Source of the DNA: DAMCZI01 sp032095175
GTDB taxonomy: Bacteria; Bacillota; Clostridia; Clostridiales; Caloramatoraceae
NCBI GenBank assembly: GCA_032095175.1
Contig: DAMCZI010000027.1
Span: forward strand, 1 to 64,000
DNA: 64,000 nucleotides
Reading direction: 5' to 3'
This document shows, in pieces, positions 25,020 through 33,458 of this stretch. A program made the position numbers and the translations under genes. How positions within the stretch are numbered: the first letter of the stretch is position 1; each line of letters opens with the position of its first letter. The notes beneath the pieces are model-generated. The model was given only the letters and a program-made list of their open reading frames with translations, was not told the origin of the DNA and made no database searches.

Positions 25020-25065
25020 AAAAGACCGTTCCACCAGGTTATTCACCCCCTTGGAACGGTCTTTT
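25020..25065. terminator. Bidirectional terminator
   Basis: AAAAGACCGTTCCA (25020-25033) pairs perfectly with TGGAACGGTCTTTT (25052-25065). It serves the convergent DUF5661 and GNAT genes. Confidence 0.92.
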
Positions 25066-25087
25066 CAAAATCCAATACTAATAACTA

Positions 25088-25951
25088 CTACTTTATGAAA
25101 AGTGTTTCAGAACAATCCATTGTAAAACCACAACTGAGTAAATTAGTTCTCATGGGATAATTCTCAACATCAATGTCTGCAATTAACTTTTTTATTTCAT
25201 ATTGATAAGCAAGGTTCATTGATTCAAAAAGTAAATCCCGTGTAAAATGATTCCCTCTATATTCGGGTACTACACCTATATAACCAATTCCTGCATCACT
25301 CTCAGTTAGCCTTTGAATAATTACAAAGCCTATAGGATCATTTTCAATATAAGCAATTACCCATAACTTTCTTTGGAAATCTATTTGTTTCAATTCCATA
25401 AAGAAATCCCTAGACCCTTCATATATGCCTTTTTCTTTGATTTCTTTAAGAATTGTGCTGTCCTTATTATCTTTTACAACTTTGATAAACAAATCAACTA
25501 GTAATGCTTCATCATTTGATTCCATGGATTTAAATGATAATTTACTATCTTTATAAACTGGTGCTGCCTGAATTGTATAGCTCTCCTTGTGAATAAGATC
25601 TTTGAATCCATTTGCCAGTAGACTAGTATATATTGCTTTATAGTTCCTTTTATCTGAATATAGGTCTGCTTCAAATTCTCTATTTGGGTATCTTTTTAGA
25701 ACATTTGCTAAAAATTCATTTGCAATCTCTTGATCAATATTCTCCAATGTGTACAACCCCAAATAGCAATCATACATAATTATTGCACGTGCAAGTACAT
25801 GGTGATTATGCTCAAGAAAATAACAATCTTCTAACTTTACTTTACCGTCTTGAATAGCTTGTTTCAGATATTGATTTTGCTCAGGGCTTGACGATGCCAT
25901 TGATGTTACTTTATCAATTTCTTCTTGTGTTGTAATCGTTTTAGTTATCAT
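25088..25951 (-). CDS. GNAT family N-acetyltransferase, two-domain
   Basis: A 287-residue protein with a C-terminal GNAT domain (DAGIGYIGVVPEYRGNHFTRDLLFESMNLAYQYEIKKLIADIDVENYPMRTNLLSCGFTM, about residues 222-280) and an N-terminal domain that is a second, weaker GNAT-like fold. In the acetyl-CoA loop the usual Gly-x-Gly is replaced by RGNHFT, so cofactor binding may differ. GGGGGAATA precedes the ATG. Substrate unknown. Confidence 0.8.
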   Translation of the reverse strand: MITKTITTQEEIDKVTSMASSSPEQNQYLKQAIQDGKVKLEDCYFLEHNHHVLARAIIMYDCYLGLYTLENIDQEIANEFLANVLKRYPNREFEADLYSDKRNYKAIYTSLLANGFKDLIHKESYTIQAAPVYKDSKLSFKSMESNDEALLVDLFIKVVKDNKDSTILKEIKEKGIYEGSRDFFMELKQIDFQRKLWVIAYIENDPIGFVIIQRLTESDAGIGYIGVVPEYRGNHFTRDLLFESMNLAYQYEIKKLIADIDVENYPMRTNLLSCGFTMDCSETLFIK

Positions 25952-26131
25952 CTTATTCCCCCTATATAATTAACTCCTTTTTACTTAAAACAAAATGCCT
26001 CTATGTGTTTCATAAAAATAATCCTTTACAAAGAATAGCCTATGATTATATGACAACTTTTTAGGGAAGCCATTAAGACTTCCCCAATTAACATTGTAAG
26101 ATTATAGTGAATAAGGCAGTTTTAAATTATA

Positions 26132-26965
26132 TTAATAATTGCCAAACCTACTTATTTCCTTTAGTACCCCTTTAACTGTATTTGTTATTTGTTCATACTC
26201 TGGTTTATCAATCAACCTAAAGTACAAGCTTTTCAAGAAAGAGTTTATGTTGAAATCAATAACTAAATCCTCTGGATATCTGCCTATTTTCTCTATTTTA
26301 TTAAAGTTCTTAATCCAGTCTTCAATTTCTTTTGCAGGTATAATTTTTCTTTCTAATACAGCCTTAACAGCTGTAATCATACGTTCATCTTCAAAATGAA
26401 TATATCCATAATAGTTTGTATTCACCTTTTTGCAAATTGCATCTAATATTTTTTTCAATTCTTCGTATCCAAATTCTTCACACCTGGCAAATTCATCAAG
26501 GACATCAGCCCCGTGGGCAGCTCCATGAGCCCAACCCCTGCCTTCTATATAACCCCTAACATCCTTGTCTTCATTATAAAATTTCAAAACGGTGTTAAAG
26601 GCTTTTTTAATATCATCTTGTGATATAAACTTTTCTTTTCTATGTCTATAAATGATAGATGCAACTATTTCACATGAGAAGGTTCTACTGAAAACCGAAT
26701 CACCAATACTGCCTAATCCCTTAAGAATATGCTCCTCATCCATGGCTATCATTAGCAGCTTATAAACCTCATCTGTTGATAAAATCCCCTCATTTATCCA
26801 GATACATAGATTGGAAAGTATCAAGTCATCACGCAATTCACTATCGATATCACCTATATTATCCATCATCATCAAGGATAATTGATATGGACTCACACCC
26901 TTAGGTACTGCATATTCATTATCTTTTATACTTTTTAATAATTCCTTTAATGCTTGTTTTTCCAA
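26132..26965 (-). CDS. DUF2785 domain protein
   Basis: A 277-residue all-helical soluble protein. The conserved centre (FSCEIVASIIYRHRKEKFISQDDIKKAF then YIEGRGWAHGAAHGADVLDEFARC) matches DUF2785. The paired histidines in GWAHGAAHGAD look like metal or catalytic ligands, but no activity is known to me. It starts at a TTG (26963-26965) after GGGGGAG. It lies 83 bases downstream of the CD3324 gene on the same strand. Confidence 0.82.
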   Translation of the reverse strand: MEKQALKELLKSIKDNEYAVPKGVSPYQLSLMMMDNIGDIDSELRDDLILSNLCIWINEGILSTDEVYKLLMIAMDEEHILKGLGSIGDSVFSRTFSCEIVASIIYRHRKEKFISQDDIKKAFNTVLKFYNEDKDVRGYIEGRGWAHGAAHGADVLDEFARCEEFGYEELKKILDAICKKVNTNYYGYIHFEDERMITAVKAVLERKIIPAKEIEDWIKNFNKIEKIGRYPEDLVIDFNINSFLKSLYFRLIDKPEYEQITNTVKGVLKEISRFGNY

Positions 26966-27048
26966 CTCTACTCCCCCATTTAAATCAATTAGTATTCAAA
27001 TTCGTGTGCTCTTTATGGCTTTCTTCTCACCCAACCTCCAAAATAAGA

Positions 27049-27339
27049 TTATATTGAGATGCTTTCAAGCTGTCTTCGTGTTTTAAATATTATCTTCCTT
27101 ATACTGTCCTCAGAGAGATTATAGGCTTCCACAAGGCTATCTATATCTGTTCCTGTTTTATAAAGCCTGTATATTTCTCTGTTTCTTTTATCAATTAATA
27201 CCCTAGTGCCGTTCATTTCTCCCCATGCTGCTCTGCCTTCATTCTGTTTAGGTATATATATCAATTCTCCCTGTATATACTTCTGAAGCTCCTTTAAAAG
27301 CTCAGTTGGTAATACATCCTTCCCATTTCTGTAATTCAC
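27049..27339 (-). CDS. CD3324 family putative DNA-binding protein
   Basis: A 96-residue protein: NYRNGKDVLPTELLKELQKYIQGELIYIP, then WGEMNGTRVLIDKRNREIYRLYKTGTDIDSLVEAYNLSEDSIRKII. This is the CD3324 family, related to Mor-type activators; the second half is a helix-turn-helix. I place the start at the GTG at 27339, with GAGG nine bases upstream and the usual family N-terminus; the frame extends 9 codons further. It probably binds DNA. Its 5' side holds a family C repeat and then an independent short transcription unit. Confidence 0.82.
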   Translation of the reverse strand: MNYRNGKDVLPTELLKELQKYIQGELIYIPKQNEGRAAWGEMNGTRVLIDKRNREIYRLYKTGTDIDSLVEAYNLSEDSIRKIIFKTRRQLESISI

Positions 27340-27453
27340 AAATGAAAACCTCACTTTCAATATCATAATATCTATTTAAAAAATTAACTGTTTTCACTTG
27401 CTCACCTCCCCATTTATTATTTGTTTCAAATGACTGTACTGGCATTTATATAG

Positions 27454-27556
27454 GTTGCATTAGAATTCTTACATTCTGCCTTTTTAAACAGCTCTGCAAA
27501 GCTGGTTTGACTCTAGGATGTTTGAAAAGGTGCAATGTAATAGAATTCTTGCAGCA
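27454..27556. repeat. Hairpin repeat, family C copy 2
   Basis: TTGCATTAGAATTCTTACATT pairs with AATGTAATAGAATTCTTGCA in the outer part, and TTTTTAAACAGC with GGATGTTTGAAAA inside. It matches the core of the 306-bp element at 78-383, without its outer arms. Confidence 0.8.
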
Positions 27557-27565
27557 TATTTGGGT

Positions 27566-27600
27566 ATAAAAAATCCGTGGAATATAACCATCCACGGACT
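27566..27600 (-). terminator. Terminator of the orphan short transcript
   Basis: Minus strand: AGTCCGTGGA pairs with TTCCACGGATT across a loop and runs into Us. A second, weaker hairpin with eight Us lies at 27614-27638. Confidence 0.8.
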
Positions 27601-27840
27601 CATTTTTGGCAATAAAAAAAACACGACTAATCACCGTGCTCACATGCCTATATATCGAATCTTTTAGGTGATGGTAAGAATCGTCAGAGAAGTAACACAA
27701 ATAAACCCTATGCATGGCTTAGCTTAAATAATATATTCTCTGACCTTTATTCAGTTATTGTTCAGTCACCTCATAACTAATTTTAATCATTTAATAACAC
27801 TCCTTTCACCTAAAATGTAATTTCTTTTTAAATTTCCTAT
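27601..27840 (-). ncRNA. Orphan short transcript, candidate structured RNA
   Basis: A consensus promoter at 27847-27875 and a terminator at 27566-27600 bound a unit of about 270 bases on the minus strand with no normal gene. It opens with an SD and an 11-codon frame (27755-27790). Then GTCAGAGAA and TTCTCTGAC pair at a distance (27735-27743 with 27684-27692), and CACC...GGTG words follow. I do not recognise a known RNA class. It could be a small RNA, a leader with premature termination, or the remains of a gene. Confidence 0.45.
27755..27790 (-). CDS. 11-residue open frame with strong SD
   Basis: AAAGGAG (27800-27806) is nine bases before ATG; the peptide is MIKISYEVTEQ, then TAA. The strength of the site and the promoter suggest it is translated, either as a leader peptide or as the truncated start of a lost gene. 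Confidence 0.4.
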   Translation of the reverse strand: MIKISYEVTEQ

Positions 27841-27846
27841 ATTTAC

Positions 27847-27875
27847 ATTGTATTACACAAATATGTACATGTCAA
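27847..27875 (-). promoter_or_regulatory. Consensus sigma-A promoter
   Basis: Minus strand TTGACA (27870-27875) and TACAAT (27847-27852), spacer 17. It drives the short unit toward 27566. Confidence 0.8.
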
Positions 27876-27888
27876 CAATATATAAGAA

Positions 27889-27910
27889 GTGCCAGGCATG
27901 TGCCTGGCAC
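27889..27910. repeat. Short palindrome of family E type
   Basis: GTGCCAGGCA TG TGCCTGGCAC, a perfect 22-bp palindrome sharing the outer-arm word of the hairpin at 55066-55153. It lies in the 747-base gene-poor stretch 27340-28086, which otherwise holds the family C repeat and the orphan transcript. Confidence 0.75.
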
Positions 27911-28086
27911 CCCTGAGAAACCGTTAGGCGGAAAACCACCTATCCTCTCTAAAAATCACTACATCATCCCCCTTCCCTGTACTCGCCGGCTGATTATATT
28001 ATCTCTCGTTTAAACTCATACAACAATGGAAAGAATAAATATAACAATTTTTACCCAAATGCCATATGTTTAAAGAGGTGATAACT

Positions 28087-29202
28087 GTGGAAGTTGCAAT
28101 TATGGGTGCCGGCCTTTCCGGACTTGCCTGTGCCATAACACTTGAAGCCAATGGAATAAGTCCAACAATATTCGAGAAAAGAGGGCTTCCTGGGGATAGG
28201 TTTGTAAATGCTGAACTATTTTTTACACTTTTCTCAAGACCAATTGAGGATCCCGTTGCTTATTTTTCTAATAGACATGGTATATATATAAACCCAGTAA
28301 GTGATATTACTGAGATAAAATTCTACAGTCAAAATCACGAAGGAACGCTTAATGGGAGATTGGGTTTTTCAAATATAAGAGGAAGACACCCGGATTCCAC
28401 AGATAACCAGCTTGCAAAGCAGGTAAAATCCCCTATAACGTATAATTCAAAATATACCTATGGTGAGATTAAGAAGGAATTTACTCATGTGATTTTAGCA
28501 ACTGGGGATGCAATAGATGCCAAGGATGCCGGAAACTTCACAGAAAGCGTCAGAGCATCTCTTAAGGGCGGTACTGTTACTGGAGATTTTGAGGTGAACA
28601 AGACATATATATGGCTAAACAATGATTTTGCTCCTCAAGGCTATGGCTATCTTATACCATATACAACAAAAGAAGCTCACCTTGCAATAGGTTATCCAGA
28701 ATATCCCCAAACCATGAAGGAACCTATACATAATCTATGGGAAAAGTTTTATTCTCAAGTATGCAAGGATTTAATACAAGATTTCCATATAACCGATAAC
28801 TTTGAGATATCCGGACAGATGATGGGTATATCAAAATATCCACGTGTTGGAAATACATTTTTTACCGGTAATTGCCTTGGTTCGCTTATGCCTGCATTTG
28901 GATTTGGTCAAATACCTTCAATTTTGAGCGGTATATACGCAGCATATGATATTTTAGGTCTTGGAGATTACGAAAAGTTAACTAAAAAATTTTTTACCAG
29001 CTATAAAAACTCATTAATTATTAGACGCGCTGCCGAAACCCTGGATAATAACGACTATGATAAAATTGTTATAGGGCTTAAGCACCCTGTTATCAGTAAG
29101 ATAGTCAGCAATAATAAATATGATGCATTTAAGATTGCAAGCTATCTTTTAAGGCCCTGGTATAATTTAAAGAAACTAAATTCAAATGCCCGGGGGAAAT
29201 AA
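28087..29202 (+). CDS. FAD-dependent oxidoreductase
   Basis: A 371-residue flavoprotein of the geranylgeranyl-reductase-like / NAD(P)-binding Rossmann group. The N-terminus MEVAIMGAGLSGLACAITLEANGISPTIFEKR is the dinucleotide-binding GxGxxG fold; ATHVILATGDA-like FTHVILATGDAIDAKDAG and FFTGNCLGSLMPAFGFGQIPSILSGIYAA (the FAD-binding DG/G-rich region) follow. Substrate unknown. I start at GTG 28087, with GAGGTGAT just before; the upstream open frame lacks a site. It is transcribed alone and ends at a hairpin that includes its stop codon. Confidence 0.83.
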   Translation: MEVAIMGAGLSGLACAITLEANGISPTIFEKRGLPGDRFVNAELFFTLFSRPIEDPVAYFSNRHGIYINPVSDITEIKFYSQNHEGTLNGRLGFSNIRGRHPDSTDNQLAKQVKSPITYNSKYTYGEIKKEFTHVILATGDAIDAKDAGNFTESVRASLKGGTVTGDFEVNKTYIWLNNDFAPQGYGYLIPYTTKEAHLAIGYPEYPQTMKEPIHNLWEKFYSQVCKDLIQDFHITDNFEISGQMMGISKYPRVGNTFFTGNCLGSLMPAFGFGQIPSILSGIYAAYDILGLGDYEKLTKKFFTSYKNSLIIRRAAETLDNNDYDKIVIGLKHPVISKIVSNNKYDAFKIASYLLRPWYNLKKLNSNARGK

Positions 29203-29217
29203 CCCACGGGCATTTTT
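29184..29217 (+). terminator. Terminator overlapping the oxidoreductase stop codon
   Basis: AAATGCCCG (29184-29192) pairs with CGGGCATTT (29207-29215), followed by Us. The stop codon TAA lies in the loop. Confidence 0.88.
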
Positions 29218-29224
29218 AAAAATG

Positions 29225-29716
29225 CTACTCCTTATTTTTAAAGAGCAGATATATTCCTGCAAGAACAAGAGTAACAGGCAGGAAGTACCTTTGTAAATAT
29301 CCCTTTATAAGTGTATACAGTTCATTATACTCAAATACTTTATTTACTATTGCCAATATTCCTATTATTATAAGTCCCCATGCAGCCGCCAGGATAAAGC
29401 TTTTATTAAGCTTAATTCTGTCTGTAACAGGATAACCTTCTCCCTTATGGTTGAAAATAAAATCTGTATCTTCAACATGCTCTCCTCTATCAAGCTTTGC
29501 TGCAGTATTAAATGTATCAAAAAATGCATATATCCATATTGATAGATTAACTAAGAAGGATAAAAAACCTCCTATACCAAGTATATCGAAAATAGGACGT
29601 ATAAGTAAAAAGAGTAAAAGCACCTGTATTCCCTTTCTCACAAGACCTAAGTACATATATCCAACTCCAGGTATAAGTGCAGAAAGAAATGTCAAGAAGC
29701 CATTCCTTTTTTCCAT
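29225..29716 (-). CDS. Multi-pass membrane protein with LiaI/LiaF-like end
   Basis: A 163-residue protein with four or five hydrophobic helices. The N-terminal FLTFLSALIPGVGYMYLGLVRKG is the pattern of TM2-like proteins; the C-terminal LPVTLVLAGIYLLFKNK resembles the LiaI/LiaF transmembrane region. It follows the DUF4097 gene by 32 bases on the same strand and is probably co-expressed with it. AGGAGGG precedes the ATG. A role in envelope stress sensing is inferred from the partner only. Confidence 0.75.
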   Translation of the reverse strand: MEKRNGFLTFLSALIPGVGYMYLGLVRKGIQVLLLFLLIRPIFDILGIGGFLSFLVNLSIWIYAFFDTFNTAAKLDRGEHVEDTDFIFNHKGEGYPVTDRIKLNKSFILAAAWGLIIIGILAIVNKVFEYNELYTLIKGYLQRYFLPVTLVLAGIYLLFKNKE

Positions 29717-29748
29717 AGTACAACCCTCCTATGTCTTTAATATTTATG

Positions 29749-30798
29749 CTATTTATTTCTAAACTTTAGAGCACCTGAGCCCATTTTAATCTTTACATTT
29801 CCCAAACCATTTCCAAAAATCTTTTCCACATTACTATCAGAGCTTATTAATCTTTCACTGTTAATCTCGCATACGCCGCTATCCATATTCACATTAAACT
29901 TTAGGTTTTCATCAGAGGTTTTAATAGTTACCATACCTGAATCCATACCAATATCTACATTTTTACATACTGAATTTTTTATGTCAACATTTCCACTATC
30001 CCCACGAACATATATTTCTTCGCAGCCATCCCCAATATTGATGTTACCGCTTGAGGTCTCAATTCTGGATTTTTTTACATCATCAAGTTTTACACTGCCT
30101 GAGTCCATCTTAATATCAATAGCCTTAATGCCATCAGTATCTATATTACAGCTGCTGGTTTCAACATAGAATGAAGACTTGTTAAGGTAGCCTGTGCTAT
30201 CTAATTCAAGAGAATCAGAATTTAAATATACATCATACCCATCAGGTATATATATATCAAGCTCAGCTCCATTAATAAACCCCTCATTAAGCTCTACTAC
30301 ATATCCATTAATGTCTTTTTTCGCATTTATAGAATACTCATCTAAATTATCATCATCAACATATACATTACCCTGTATTTTTATATTCGTATCCTCAGAC
30401 TTCACTATATTTAGTTTGGCATGGTCAGCTATAAAATTCAGCCTCTTACCATACTGCGGCAATAGCTTATAGGCTGCAATGCTCTTTGAGTTATGGCTTC
30501 CATTTATGTTAAATCTAATACCATGGTTAAAGAAATTAATAAAATTATTCCTTGTTCCATGATAAACATTAACAAGGAGCAGCACAATTAGGAGAGGTAT
30601 GATAAGGCCATTAACCCCTGTTTTTTCAGCCCCTTTTCTGTTGTAATGTATTAATACTTCTAAACCAAGTAAAATTATAATAATTGGCCAAAATTTAAAC
30701 ACCTGACTTCCAAGCACTGGATTTACTCTATCAATTATCATCCAAACACCAAGATAGATAAGTCCAAAAGCAGAAGCAAAGGTTCCAACCTTTCTCAT
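29749..30798 (-). CDS. LiaF-like transmembrane protein with DUF4097 domain
   Basis: A 349-residue protein. Residues about 8-90 hold three to four helices of the LiaF/DUF5668 type (FGLIYLGVWMII, FWPIIIILLGLEVLI, GLIIPLLIVLLLVNV). The outer part is a right-handed beta-helix of DUF4097 type with repeats around SGSVKLDDVKKSRIETSSGNINIGDG and MDSGMVTIKTSDENL. The arrangement matches proteins that govern envelope stress systems such as LiaFSR, but no LiaRS pair is adjacent. Start at the ATG 30798 after AGGGGGA; the longer frame (to 30864) lacks a site. Confidence 0.83.
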   Translation of the reverse strand: MRKVGTFASAFGLIYLGVWMIIDRVNPVLGSQVFKFWPIIIILLGLEVLIHYNRKGAEKTGVNGLIIPLLIVLLLVNVYHGTRNNFINFFNHGIRFNINGSHNSKSIAAYKLLPQYGKRLNFIADHAKLNIVKSEDTNIKIQGNVYVDDDNLDEYSINAKKDINGYVVELNEGFINGAELDIYIPDGYDVYLNSDSLELDSTGYLNKSSFYVETSSCNIDTDGIKAIDIKMDSGSVKLDDVKKSRIETSSGNINIGDGCEEIYVRGDSGNVDIKNSVCKNVDIGMDSGMVTIKTSDENLKFNVNMDSGVCEINSERLISSDSNVEKIFGNGLGNVKIKMGSGALKFRNK

Positions 30799-30993
30799 AT
30801 TATTAATCCCCCTATTCTTTCTACTATATAAAATCCAAAAATCTATTGCATTATAACTTTTCAAACTTCTTGGCTCGGATAAATCCTATAGAGTTATTTG
30901 AAAAACAAAATGTAATAATTTTATTGGATTCTATATATATAGACGAAGCTGACTATATATATCCCACAAATATTTTACAATAAATATTTGTAC

Positions 30994-31113
30994 TATATTT
31001 TTCACATAAATAATTCTACATTGCTTGACCCTAAACATTTATGTGAAATAATATTCCTTGATTTAATAATGGCACAATATACATTATTTAAAATCTTTAG
31101 TGCGCTTAATATA
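30994..31113 (+). repeat. Two-hairpin dispersed repeat, family A copy 4
   Basis: TTTCACATAAATAATTCTACATTGCTTGACCC... with CATTTATGTGAAA, then the second stem ending TAGTGCGCTTAATATA. It abuts the stop codon of the amidase gene. The rest of the 317-base gap (30799-31115) holds small AT-rich hairpins (30933-30961, 30966-30991) and a fragment resembling family C near 30895. Confidence 0.82.
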
Positions 31114-31115
31114 CA

Positions 31116-32228
31116 TTAAAAATGCACATGCACAAGCCAGAATTTAATTCCCTTGTCGCTCCAGCCCAAGTCCCATGGAACCCTGTATCTATCGGTGTTG
31201 TGACAATTAACAAGTATATATCCCTTAGAATCATATCCTGTAACAACCGATATATGTGTTACCTTTCCGTTCTTCTCATAAGCAACAAAATCCCCTGGCT
31301 GCAGTTTATATGATGCCTTATAAACCTTATTATATGAGCCGTATGCTGCAACTGATGCTCTCCCGCTGTTTACCATATAATCCTTAAACCCCTGAGCATT
31401 TACCCATGCTCTGCTACCTTCGGATTTAGTATAATTCCAAGCCCTTGTTTTTCTAAACTTTCCACCCTCAAAAAGTATCTGGGACGCAAAGTTTGCACAA
31501 TCCCCTCCCTGGGGGTTATAATCCCTATACTTCTTATTATACTTATATCCATTTTTCTCATCTCCTGCAGCACCGCAGTACTTATCTGCATATTGAACTG
31601 CTGAAGCTCTTCTTTCATTTTGAATTATATTATCCCTACCCTGCTGAGTAGTTATATATTTTTTAATTTCCTCTGTTTTTATCTCATCAAGGTTTAAAGA
31701 ATCTGCAAAGGGATCTGTATACCATTCTCTTGTTATATACCATGTTCCATTCATCTCAACCATATCAACGGAGTGATACGCCCCAATTCTAAGAGAATTT
31801 ACCTTATTAGGTTCATTATCGTATGCATATTGATATTCAGTAGCAACTATTAGGTTGCATCTAAAGCCTGAATCCCTTTTCTTTACTTGTCTTACCACAA
31901 CATTTGAGTTAATGCCAAAAAACTTTATCCCCTGCTTATCAGACCACTTTTTTAAATATTTCATCTTCTTAACTTCATGTTCATATGCCCAATTCCCATA
32001 TTTCTTTGATGTATCATAAAGGACTTTTATTGCCTTCGAGTCTTCCTTTAATATTGCCTGGTTTCTAGCTTTAAAGGTTTTATCAATTATTTCATAATAT
32101 TCATCATTATTAAAAACTGTATTTACACTATAAAAGAGCTTATATGTTAAAAGCATACCAAAAACAGCACTTAATACTATTAACACTCTAAGCAGCTTTA
32201 ACTTTTTCATTCTATCAAATATAATCAT
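31116..32228 (-). CDS. Amidase_6 domain cell-surface protein
   Basis: A 370-residue protein with one N-terminal membrane anchor (LLRVLIVLSAVFGMLLTYKLFY), a helical and beta middle, and a C-terminal Amidase_6 domain (about residues 215-370). Its nucleophile cysteine is in NPQGGDCANFASQILFEGG and the histidine in GKVTHISVVTGYD, an NlpC/P60-like papain fold. It probably cuts peptides of peptidoglycan. The ATG at 32228 has GGGGAG seven bases upstream. It is the first of a series of envelope genes on this strand. Confidence 0.85.
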   Translation of the reverse strand: MIIFDRMKKLKLLRVLIVLSAVFGMLLTYKLFYSVNTVFNNDEYYEIIDKTFKARNQAILKEDSKAIKVLYDTSKKYGNWAYEHEVKKMKYLKKWSDKQGIKFFGINSNVVVRQVKKRDSGFRCNLIVATEYQYAYDNEPNKVNSLRIGAYHSVDMVEMNGTWYITREWYTDPFADSLNLDEIKTEEIKKYITTQQGRDNIIQNERRASAVQYADKYCGAAGDEKNGYKYNKKYRDYNPQGGDCANFASQILFEGGKFRKTRAWNYTKSEGSRAWVNAQGFKDYMVNSGRASVAAYGSYNKVYKASYKLQPGDFVAYEKNGKVTHISVVTGYDSKGYILVNCHNTDRYRVPWDLGWSDKGIKFWLVHVHF

Positions 32229-32334
32229 ATACATTCTCCCCATCAACAGATTTAACTTCCACATATAGGATTATATGTGGAAGACCTCTTTGTTAGAATA
32301 GAGAAGGCAATAGGTGCTTAACAACATTCAAGAA

Positions 32335-32366
32335 ATAAAAAAAATCCCCTGTAAACAACAGGAGAT
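32335..32366 (-). terminator. Terminator of the aspartyl protease lipoprotein
   Basis: Minus strand ATCTCCTGT pairs with ACAGGGGAT, followed by eight Us. Confidence 0.9.
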
Positions 32367-32378
32367 AAAATGCAAAAT

Positions 32379-33260
32379 CTATTTACTTATTATTATTTGA
32401 TTTTTAAAATAATCAACTGTCAAAACCATTCTTGATATAACATCAGAACCTATACTTATAAGAACTGGCTCTGAAAAATTCTTGTCTAATGCCTTTAGAT
32501 CTACTTCCTCAGCATTTGGAACATTAAATTCATAGCTTCCAAGTAATATACTATCAATAACATGCCCTTCATCAGTTTTTGTTAATTTTAGCTTATCCGC
32601 CAGTCTAGCATCAATACCTGTTTTAGTTCTTCCAGTGTCTATCTGTATAAGAACCTCATGTCCATTTACCTTTCCTTTAACAACAATCATTTTATTATAT
32701 TTAAGGTTTCTAACTATTGGTAGCATGCTGACATTTTTATCATCAATATGTCCCTGGCTATATCCTACCCCTATAAGCTTATTTTTATAATCAAGAGTAA
32801 ACCGTTCCCTACCTTTACCTATATATAGCGGCCCTATAGAGCCATCATATCCCTCATATTTTGACTCTTCATATATCCTCTGGTCTTTCCATGATTCATT
32901 AAAAACAGCAATCTTTGAAGCAAGAAAGATTGAGTATTTTCCAATACTACCTCCTCTATAATCCTCGCCATTCCAGTTATCGACCCTGGCAAGTTTAACC
33001 TTTCTGGATTTATCTAGTCCTATAGACATTCCCTTCATATTCCCTGTATCAAACATCATATCTAAATCATTATCATTTATTACAACCTTTACATGGGGAA
33101 GTCCATTTTCATCAACATCCATAGAATATACTTGATCAGGTTTATAATTATATTTTTCTTGCCAATGAAGCAATACCTCGTTGGGCCTTCCACAACCACT
33201 CATTAATATTGTAAAAGTTAAAAGAGTAACAAAGACGCCCATCAAGTGTCTTTTCTGCAT
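32379..33260 (-). CDS. Lipoprotein with two retropepsin-like domains
   Basis: A 293-residue lipoprotein (MQKRHLMGVFVTLLTFTILMSGCG; lipobox MSG-C). Two similar halves each carry an aspartyl protease motif: LDMMFDTGNMKGMSIG (about residues 67-82) and VLIQIDTGRTKTGID (about 200-214). Each motif is preceded by a beta hairpin and followed by the hydrophobic segment expected of a retropepsin-like fold. Both DTG triads are intact. Bacterial retropepsins normally have one DTG and dimerise; this protein could fold as an internal dimer. The ATG at 33260 has GAGGGGTG upstream. It has its own terminator. Confidence 0.8.
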   Translation of the reverse strand: MQKRHLMGVFVTLLTFTILMSGCGRPNEVLLHWQEKYNYKPDQVYSMDVDENGLPHVKVVINDNDLDMMFDTGNMKGMSIGLDKSRKVKLARVDNWNGEDYRGGSIGKYSIFLASKIAVFNESWKDQRIYEESKYEGYDGSIGPLYIGKGRERFTLDYKNKLIGVGYSQGHIDDKNVSMLPIVRNLKYNKMIVVKGKVNGHEVLIQIDTGRTKTGIDARLADKLKLTKTDEGHVIDSILLGSYEFNVPNAEEVDLKALDKNFSEPVLISIGSDVISRMVLTVDYFKNQIIISK

Positions 33261-33458
33261 TAAGAACACCCCTCTAACAGGTAGATTCTTTCATTTCAAT
33301 CTACATATATAAAATAAAACTTTATTATTAATAATATAACTTTCATCATTCTAGCAGCGTATATATTATTTGATTATTTAATAAATATTGTAACACAATA
33401 CAAGTGTACAGGCTATTAAAATATCTGTAATAAAAGGATATAAACATTTTACATTATA

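Noticed and set aside
27446..27715. 89-codon minus-strand frame (MHRVYLCYFSDDSYHH...)
   Set aside because: It runs through two terminators and a family C repeat and has no SD; its first part lies in the candidate structured transcript.
29225..30798. DUF4097/LiaF-like pair as part of a LiaFSR system
   Set aside because: No LiaS/LiaR-type genes are adjacent; the two-component pair at 9131-11130 is 18 kb away and of the OmpR type, not the NarL type of LiaR.
31116..32228. Amidase gene as a phage endolysin
   Set aside because: It has a membrane anchor and long N-terminal domain, and no phage genes lie nearby.
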